From: Rhizomys pruinosus
Lineage: Eukaryota > Chordata > Mammalia > Rodentia > Spalacidae
Assembly: GCA_009823505.1 (NCBI GenBank)
Contig: VZQC01001595.1
Location: forward strand, 88,799-152,798
Length of the DNA: 64,000 bases
Reading direction: 5' to 3'
The notes beneath the pieces were generated by a model. The model saw only the letters and a program-made list of their open reading frames with translations. It was not told the origin of the DNA and made no database searches. This document shows, in pieces, positions 56,688 to 64,000 of this stretch; the first letter of the stretch is position 1, and each line of letters starts with the position of its first letter. A program made the position numbers and the translations under genes.

Positions 56688-57622
56688 TCATTTTGAGTCT
56701 TTTAAGGGTTCTCCATACTGCTTTCCAGAGCAGTTGTACAAGTTTGCATTCCCACCAGCAGTGGATGCGTATTCCCCTTTCCCCACACCCTCTCTAGCAT
56801 TTGGTATCATTTGTTTTCTTGATCCTAGCCAGCCTTATCGGGTGACATGATGTCTTAAAGTGGTTCTAATTTGCATTTCCTTAATTATTAGTGATGTTGA
56901 ACACTTTTTAAGATGTTTCTCAGCCATTTCTATTTCCTCTCCTTGCTTGTGAATTCTCTGCTCAGCTCTTTACTCCATCTTTTAAGTGAGTCATTTGTTT
57001 TCTTTCTCCTTTATTTTTTGAGTAGTTTATATATTCTGGAAGTTAATGCTCTGTCAGATGAATCAGCAGTGAAGGTTTCCTCCCACTCTGTGGGTTTTCT
57101 CCTCACTTTCCTGATTGTTTCTTTTACTGTACAAAAACTTTTGAGTTTAATAAGGTCCCACTTGTCAATTGTTGATCTTATTCCTGTGCAGCCGCTCTCT
57201 GATTTAGAAAGTCTTTTCCTACACCTATGTCTTGTAAGTTGCTGCCAACTTTTTCATCTAACACCTTCAGGGTTTGGGGTTTCAAATTGAGGTCTTTGAT
57301 AGATTTGGAGTTGATTTGTACAGGGTGAGAGGTAGGGGTTTAATTTTATTCTTCTACAAGTGGTGATCCAGTTTTGCCAACACCATTTGCTGAAGATGCT
57401 GTCTTTCCTCCATTGAGTCTTTTTGGCCCCCTTGTTAAATATAAGGTGGCTGAAATTGTATGTGCTCAAGTTTGGATCTTCAGTTTTGTTCCATTGGTCT
57501 ATGGGTCTGTTTTTCTGCCAGTACCAGGCTGTTTTTATGACTATAGCCCTATAGTATAGTTTGATGTCTGGTATAGAAATTCCCCCTGTATTGCTGTTTT
57601 CACTCAGGATTGCTTTGGCTAT

Positions 57623-58880
57623 TCAGGGTTTTTTGTTTGTTCCATATGAATTTAAGAATTCTTTTTCCAAGCCTGTGAAGAATGTCCTGGGGATTTTAAT
57701 TGGAATTATGTTGAATTGGTATATAAATTTGGGTAGAATGGACATTTTTACTATATTAATTTTTCCAATCCATGAGCATGGGATGTCTTTCCATCTTCTG
57801 ATGTCTTCTTCAATCTCCTTCTTCAGGAGTTTATAATTTTTGTTGTAGAGATCTTTGTGTCTTTGGTTACGTTTATTCCTAGATATTTTATTGTTTTTTG
57901 AGGCTATTGTGATTGGGAAGGTCTCCTTGTATTCCTTCTTCAGTTGCTTCTTGTTGGTATAAAGAAAGGCTACTGATTTTTCTAGGTTAATTTTGTAACA
58001 TGCCACTTTACTGAAACTCCTAATCGTTTCTAGGAGTTTTCTGGTAGAGTTTTTAGCATCCCTTAGGTAAACTATCATATCATCTGCAAAAAGGGATAGT
58101 TTTACTTCCTCTTTTCCAATTAGTATTCCTTTGATTTACTTTTCTTTCCTTATTGCCCTAGCCAGTGCTTCAAGCACTGTATTGAAGAGGAGTGGTGACA
58201 AGGGGCAGCCTTACCAGGTTCCTACCTTTATGGGGAATCTTTCTAACTTTTCTCCATTTCAGGTGAGGCTGGCCATGGGTTTCTTGTATATGGCTTTGAT
58301 TATGTTGAGGAATGATCCTTCCAGTCCAATTTCCTCTAGTACTTTAATTATGAAGGGATCCTGTATTTTGCCAAAGGCTTTTTCTGCATCAATTGAGATG
58401 ATCGCGTGGTCTTTGTCCTTCAGTCCATTTATGTGTTTTATGATATTTACTGATTTTCATATGTTGAACCATTCTTGCATCTCTGGTATAAATCCAACTT
58501 GATCATGGTGGATGATCTTTTTGATATGGGTCTGTATATGGTTTGCAAGTATTTTGTTGAGAATTTTGCATCTGAGTTCATTAATGAGATGGGTCTGTAG
58601 TTTTTTGGTTGCATACTTGCCTGGTTTTGGTATTAGAGTGATGCTGGCTTCATAGAAGGAATTTGGGAGATTTCCCTCTGCTTGTATGTTTCAGTTTGAG
58701 TAATAATGGTTGTAAGTCCTCTTTAAATATTTTATGGAATTCTGCTGTGAAACCATCTGGGCCTGGGCCTTTTAGTTGTGAGGTCACTTCAATTTCTTTA
58801 AATATTATGGCTCTGTTTAAATTGTCAGTCTCTTCTTGGTTTAGCTTTGGTGATTCCTTGGATTGCAGTAATTCATCCAT
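57623..58880 (-). pseudogene. L1 ORF2p reverse-transcriptase region, broken
   Basis: ORF2p is the endonuclease/reverse transcriptase that performs target-primed reverse transcription. Open stretches at 58650-58880 (76 codons, with PGPDGFTAEF) and 57623-58078 (151 codons, with SWIGKINIVKMSILPKFIYQ) are in the expected order, and the catalytic FADD box lies between them, encoded at 58079-58090. Stops and shifts separate the pieces, and the endonuclease domain is missing, so it is inactive. Confidence 0.85.
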
Positions 58881-59040
58881 TTCTCTTAGGTTTTCAAATT
58901 TGGTAGAGTATAAGTTTTTTTAAGTATTTCCATGTGATTGCCTGGATCTTTTCATTGCCTGTTATGATATTTCCCCTTTCATCATGAATTCTATTGGTTT
59001 GGAGTTGCTTTCTTTTGGTTAACTGGTCTAGAGGTCCATT

Positions 59041-59615
59041 GCATCTAATTAAACATTATGTTTTCACCTATAAAACTTTTAATTGCTTTGAGTTTTATTT
59101 TTACTATAGATGTTAATACAAAAACACAAGCTTACCTTTCTTTAATTGACTTTCTTGCCCAAGTGAATTATAGCAGTAGACTGGAAACAGAATGTTTTGT
59201 ATCACCATGGTTTTTAAACTATGCTGTCTTTAGAAATGACTTCTCTAAAATATAACTTATTGGTTGCCTCAGATGTTGGTTCAAACATGTCTTTTGATAG
59301 GTTGCAAGTCCAGCTACAAAGGAGAGTGAAGGAAAGAATGACTTCAGGAATCAAGGAACACTTTCTCACATACCACCCATTCTCTATCTGTTCTAGAAGG
59401 ATGTCACAGCTATCTTAAAAGCATGGGGCTACAGCTGCTAGAATCCTTGCATAGTACCTTCTTTAGACACTTATTTGCATATAGTTTAGTAGTTTTCAAA
59501 CATCAGTATTCTCAAGAATTGCTGCTTAACAGTTGTGAACAACAAAATTTGTCCTAAGCTCTATAGTCCATCTACCAAAAGCACCTTAAGGCTTATTGAC
59601 TACATGAAATTTTTT
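59041..59615. other. Unique sequence
   Basis: A possible faint MER5-like trace around 59487-59525. Otherwise nothing recognised. Confidence 0.35.
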
Positions 59616-59617
59616 CA

Positions 59618-59660
59618 TACAGACAGTATATTCATACACATAAAAAATAAATAACATTTT
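59618..59660 (+). mobile_element. B2 SINE, 3' end only
   Basis: tacagacagtatattcatac followed by acataaaaaataaataac matches the last ~40 bases of the B2 copies in this window. Confidence 0.8.
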
Positions 59661-60529
59661 AAAAAGTTTAAAAAAATAAATTTTAAAGTTTTATTTTTTT
59701 AAAATGTATTCCTATGTCTCTAAAACAACTTATAATTCAGAAAGATGTGCTAGTGTTTAATAAATTGTCAGGAAAAGATATTAAAAGAACATAAAATGGA
59801 AAATTAATAATGGAAATTTGAATCTGATGTATTCCAAGCCAAATGCTGTCCACTTCATACACCTAATGTCCACTTAGCTATATTATGACACTTCAACACT
59901 ATACTAACTTCATGAAGAACATACTTTAGAGAATATATGCATAATTCTATATATGATTTGTATAGTTATTAAAGTCCTATCAACAAATGTGAGGATGTGG
60001 GAATGGATATACATTGAGCTTTGAGTCACTTATCTTGTGCTGTTCTAATTTGGGGAAATAACTTTCTTAAAGAATGAGTACTGAGGAGTATGTCACTACG
60101 AATGGGAGAAACCAGCCAAGTCAGTGCTCACGAGTTAGTAAAAATGTTGGCTATTTTGCAAGATGATCCTTTCTGTTAATTTAGGTTTACGGTTAAATCA
60201 GCATGATATAAAATACATTGAAATTAAAATGTTGACAGAATTGAAATGCTTTGTTTTCTGAAAATACCACAGACTATTCTAAAATATTTAAACATCAGAG
60301 TTAACTGATTTTCTAAATACTTTTCCACTATTTCAAAATATGAATATGCACAGTCCACATGTTTCTGATACATTTGTAACTAATTCATTGAAATTGGTAA
60401 GACATTGTGCTAACCAAAATATCTAGGGAGCTAATTTAAAGAAATAAGAAAACATCTCAAGTCTTGCATTTGGACCACTCAAGTCAAGTCACAGGGGACT
60501 CCAGCTTTGATTGTGAGAGATGATTAAAA
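59661..60529. other. Unique AT-rich sequence
   Basis: Nothing recognised. Confidence 0.35.
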
Positions 60530-61735
60530 GCTAGACAGCACAGTACTGGGTATGTGATACCTCCCATTGAGTTGTTGGTCAAAGATATCCCAGAGCCCCC
60601 CCCCCAAAATAATGCAGATTATTAACATTGTTCTTGGTTGCCTGCCAGAATGTTATGGTAAAACCCTAAATGCAGACACCACCCACATTGGTCCCAGGAC
60701 ATGGAGAAGTCAAATTGGTACTGACTAAGATGCATCTTCCTCGCTTGTTAGCTGTCATAGTACTAGAAGTTACTACAGGTTACTGCTTCATATTTGGTCA
60801 TCATCAGTTTCACCCAGCTGTTAATTCTGTGAATGAAAATAACTGCCTACCATGGCAATATATGTCCATGGGTACAATCATGATATGAATATTATGAGGC
60901 TAACCAACTTCTTTCTGATTGGATTTCAGGTACATTCCACAGGAAAAAAAATTCATACCAGGTACTGTAAATCTGGCTAGAAACCCATGGCTTGGGAATT
61001 CACAGGCCTCAAGATGAACCTACTGTTATTATTCTGCTAAATGGTTATAATGTAAAACTACCCTCTAGATTCATATCTCTATACCTATAGATTAGTATAG
61101 CCTCATGCCTTGTCAGATAACTTTTTCTGTGTAGTGGACCATTGTTAATGCAGAAGCTTACAACTTGACAAAGTGCAGAGAATAACTGTCAGTGAAGAAT
61201 GCAGGCACAAATAGGGCATTCATATCATATCCCTCCACCAGTGCTGAGGGACCATCATGTAAGAGGGGCCAGAAAGAGTGTAAGAGTCAGGGGTAGGGGA
61301 GGACAGGAGTGCAGTGATGTCTTCTGGACACCGCAGGAGTACTGCAGACATGAACTCACAGCAGCTGTGGTTGCCTAAACAAAGCCTGGCCAAGATCAAA
61401 CCAGTTAATATTCTAGCATTGAGGGGGAAAGAGTTCATGAGCCCCACTCCTAACTGAGGAGCTCTGAACAGTTAATGGCTTCTGCAGAAGGGACGGTCAG
61501 TTTTCTTTAAGGGTGTATCCCCCTAGTAGGTCAATCATGCTCCAGTGGTTCACCCCACACCCATGGGTACATGTACTCAGAATGGACTCCTGAAGGTTTT
61601 TGTTTTTTTTTAATTAAGGACATAATGTTGGAGGAGTTTGTGAGGTGGGTGCACCTAAGAGAAGTTGGAGGGAGGAGTAAGTGTAAATGTGAAAAACATA
61701 CATTGTGTGAAATTAATTAAGAATTAATAATTTTT
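60530..61735 (+). mobile_element. Lx-type L1 3'UTR
   Basis: Landmarks in order: tctttctgattggatttcag, tctggctagaaacccatggc, aaagtgcagagaataactgt, atgaactcacagcagctgtg, ggagctctgaacagttaatg, cggtcagttttctttaaggg, and caccccacacccatgggtac. Same module as 6190-7275. No coding sequence. Confidence 0.82.
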
Positions 61736-61754
61736 TAAAAAAACTGGTCCATAG

Positions 61755-61970
61755 GAGCTGGAGAGATGATGACACTGTGACTAAAAGCACTGATTGCTCT
61801 TATAGAGGACCTGGGTTTGGTTCCCAACACTCACATGGCAGCTAACAACCATCTATAACTCCATTTCCAGGGAACCCACTGCGTTCTTCTGACCTCTTGC
61901 TATTATAGGACATGGGTGCACTTACATGCATTCAGGCAAAACAATGATACACATAAAATATAGCACCTAA
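61755..61970 (+). mobile_element. B2-type SINE
   Basis: Head aggagctggagagatgatga; B box ggtttggttccc; tail acacataaaatatagcacc. Diverged. Confidence 0.88.
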
Positions 61971-61985
61971 AAAAGGGAAGCCTCA

Positions 61986-62138
61986 GCCAGGCGTGGTGGT
62001 GAAAGCCTTTAATCCTAGCACTCGGGAGGCAGAGGCAGGCTGATCACTGTGAGTTCAAGGACAGCCTGGTCTACATAGAGAGCTCCAGAACAGTTGGGAC
62101 TAAAGGGAGACCCTGTCTCAAAAATACCAAAAAAAGGG
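61986..62138 (+). mobile_element. B1 SINE
   Basis: Head gccaggcgtggtggtgaaag; ends ctcaaaaataccaaaaaaag. The word gggaagcctca stands on both sides (61975-61985 and about 62138). Confidence 0.95.
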
Positions 62139-62309
62139 GGAAGCCTCAAAGTCACACAGCCCTGACAGACATTTGATGCTTGTTCAGTATGAGCTCAATG
62201 CCAGCCTAAATTGTGGAAGACAAGAGTCTCCAAGTTCAACTAACCTCCAAATCCTGGCAGATTCCTATTTAAGAAGACTCTGAAACTGTTACAGCATTTC
62301 ACTTTTTAA

Positions 62310-62490
62310 GTGTGTGTGTGTGTGTGTGTGTGTGTCTTATATGCATGTCTGGATCCCATGAAGGCCAGAAAAGGGCATCAGATGCCCTGACACTGGAGTT
62401 ACAGGTAGTCATTAGCTGTTACATGGGTTCTGAGAACCAAACCTGGGTCCTCCACGAGAGAAGCAAATGCTGAGCCAGCTCTCCATCCCC
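62310..62490 (-). mobile_element. B2-type SINE with (TG)n tail
   Basis: Minus strand; ends agccagctctccatcccc. The left end runs into about 13 TG units (62311-62337). Confidence 0.82.
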
Positions 62491-62592
62491 ATCTGTTTTC
62501 AATTTTTTTATTTGATTTTTGTGTTTCCCTTTTGTCCTCACTATACTTTTAGTAATAGTTTTACTTTATACTTTTGTTTTGTTTTGGTTGTT

Positions 62593-62687
62593 ATTTTTGA
62601 GACAGGATCTCCCTATAGCCCCAGCTGGCCTGGAACTCACTCTGTAGACCAGGCTGGTTTTGAACTCACAGAGATCTGTCTGCCTCT
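62593..62687 (-). mobile_element. B1 SINE, 3' two-thirds only
   Basis: Minus strand from ttgagacaggatctccctat to gagatctgtctgcctct; the 5' end of the element is missing. Confidence 0.92.
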
Positions 62688-63104
62688 AATTACTCTATAA
62701 TTTTTAAAAAGTTATTTTATTGTTTTTTGCACATTTAAAAATTTTTAATGATGTAGTTTTTCTTTATTGGGAAAAGAGAATTTTTTTTAATCTCATGGAT
62801 GTTTCTTTCCTTTTTATAATATTCTTCATTTTTCCTTTCCCCTTTTCTCTACCTTCTTTTCCTCCTTTATTTCACTCATTTGCTATTTTTACATTTACTC
62901 AAAACCATTTTAGATTTCATAGCATATGTTACACATCTCTGCCATTTTTGGGTCTGTGGCTAGTGGTATTGTATTCATATGAATTAATAAATTTAAATCC
63001 ACTTGGTGTTGCTGATGTTGCAGTTTTTTCTTTTCCTTTTCTCTGAGTGGTATCGGGCCCTGTGCTCTCAAAAGAATGTTGCCACTTAACAAGATCTTAA
63101 GATA
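62688..63104. other. T-rich unassigned sequence
   Basis: Pyrimidine-rich on the plus strand, with an ORF of 108 codons (62720-63046) that is Phe/Leu-rich only because of the T-rich base composition. Nothing recognised. Confidence 0.35.
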
Positions 63105-64000
63105 AACTACAAGAGATATTCACACCAACAGTGTACAAATCATAATGCTGAAACACAAGAAGCATGACAAAAACAAGGAAACACAGTGCTTCCAAAATAT
63201 CCTCAATTACTGCATCCCAAGATGCTGAAATGGTTAAATCTCCAAAGACTTTAAAAATATGTTTATAAAAAGAAGCAAAGACTTCAAAGAAGGAACAAGC
63301 AGATAAATGAAGAAAGGATATCAACTCAGGACATAAAAAAGAAAGCCAACAACAAAGAAGAAAAAGCTAACAACATGGATGAGAAAATTGTCAAGGATAA
63401 AAGAAAAAGCCTAGTGCTGGGGGTGGTGGTGCACACCTTTAATCCCAATACTCGGGAAGCAGAGGCAGGTGGATCTCTATGAGATTGAGGCCAACCTGAT
63501 CTACATGGTGAGTTCCAGGCCAGCTGGGGCTACAGGGAGACCCTGTCTCAAAAAAAGACCAAGAAGAAATCCTGGAAATGAAAAAGTTTAGTGTGGAAGA
63601 AGAAAAAAGAAAAGGAAAACGAGTTGAAAGCATTAGCAAGTGACTAGATCAAGTAGAAAAAAGGATAGGAGAAATGGAGATTGAGGAAATAGTACTTTCA
63701 GACATAAATAAAGTGGCAAAGGTCATAATCGCAACCTCTAAGAACTTGAGGACACAGTCAAGAGACCAAACTTAAGAATCCACTGAGTATATGAAAAGAC
63801 TGAGATAAGAAACTAATTCAATGAAATTATAGCGGAAAATCCCCTAAGTCTTAGAGACAGAAATGAACATCTAAACCCAGCAAGAATTACCACCCCAAAT
63901 AAACATGAACAGAGAAGAATTTCATACCAAATTATAGTCAAGATGTCAACAGTATGTCTTATTGTCAGCAATAGGCAATAGGCAATCAAGGGTTGTTGCA
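63105..64000 (+). mobile_element. Old L1/HAL1-type ORF1 sequence, runs off the right edge
   Basis: A-rich DNA coding in fragments for Lys/Glu-rich coiled coil, with the late ORF1 block gcggaaaatcccctaagtc and cagaaatgaacatc near 63830-63875. Many stops. Resembles 1500-2615. Interrupted by a B1 (63417-63562). Confidence 0.6.
63417..63562 (+). mobile_element. B1 SINE
   Basis: Head gctgggggtggtggtgcaca to ctcaaaaaaagacc. Its flanks are the old ORF1-like sequence. Confidence 0.94.

Larger units (their letters stand above)
53713..59040 (-). mobile_element. Older L1 LINE (ORF2 and short 3'UTR), split by a nested L1
   Basis: Two parts, 53713-54118 (3'UTR and ORF2 end) and 56704-59040 (ORF2 from reverse transcriptase onward), are contiguous in the parent element once the nested L1 (54134-56687) is removed. 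ORF2 landmarks on the minus strand: GPGPDGFTAEFHKIF near 58750-58790, FADD at 58079-58090, and KINLEKSVAFLYTNKKQ near 57940-57990. Several stops and frameshifts are present. 5' truncation lies near 59040. Confidence 0.88.

Noticed and set aside
1..64000. A novel multi-gene system such as a defence island or biosynthetic cluster
   Set aside because: The window is mammalian repeat-rich DNA without gene clusters; all long features are explained by retrotransposons.

Overview
This window looks like non-coding nuclear DNA from a rodent of the muroid type. It holds dozens of B1 and B2 SINEs, rodent L1 LINEs (including older Lx-type copies), a MaLR retrotransposon and older ERV-type LTRs, plus a few ancient mammalian repeats (MIR, L2, MER5-like). 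The base composition is AT-rich. The B2 consensus differs from the house mouse and rat forms I know (3' half with a 'gcattgcacgac...cagacagtacattcatacacata' type end), so I favour a muroid other than Mus or Rattus. The species is not determined. I found no exon, RNA gene, CRISPR array or bacterial or phage feature. The only long ORF with ordinary-looking composition lies inside the MaLR element.

Layout. 1-7.3 kb: L1 pieces of several ages (an L1 5' end on the minus strand at the left edge, an old plus-strand L1 broken by SINEs, a younger L1 3' end with target-site duplication, an Lx-type 3'UTR). 7.4-11.1 kb: an old MaLR LTR, SINEs, and a two-LTR MaLR (9055-11115) with PBS, polypurine tract and an uninterrupted 369-codon ORF. 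11.1-12.95 kb: mostly unique DNA. 13-20.2 kb: Lx 3'UTR, an ERV LTR with TATA and poly(A) signals, MIR, a composite L1-tailed element and another old LTR. 22.4-24.7 kb: an L1 with a 5' inversion (twin priming) inside a perfect 17-bp duplication. 25-29.9 kb: unique DNA with SINEs. 29.9-42.3 kb: three minus-strand insertions of one L1-linked repeat ('family A'), each with its own target-site duplication. 42.9-47.8 kb: SINEs, a GA microsatellite and L1 3'UTR. 47.8-49.8 kb: L1 3' end interrupted by a SINE cluster. 50.2-50.56 kb: a solo LTR related to the MaLR. 52-53.3 kb: a second composite element ('family B'). 53.7-59.0 kb: an older L1 carrying a nested younger L1 with an approximately 2.4-kb 3'UTR made of family A. 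59-64 kb: Lx 3'UTR, SINEs and old L1 ORF1-like sequence.

The elements work as genomic parasites rather than as a gene system: L1 supplies the reverse transcriptase that mobilises B1, B2 and the L1-tailed composites, and target-site duplications let the order of many insertions be read. The most interesting points are (i) a repeated, more than 2-kb sequence that sits in the L1 3'UTR position and moves with it, (ii) composite elements carrying L1 3' tails, (iii) the MaLR with an open internal frame, and (iv) the twin-primed L1. Family names for repeats come from my memory of the consensus sequences, not from a database search. Coordinates of old copies are approximate to about 10-30 bases.
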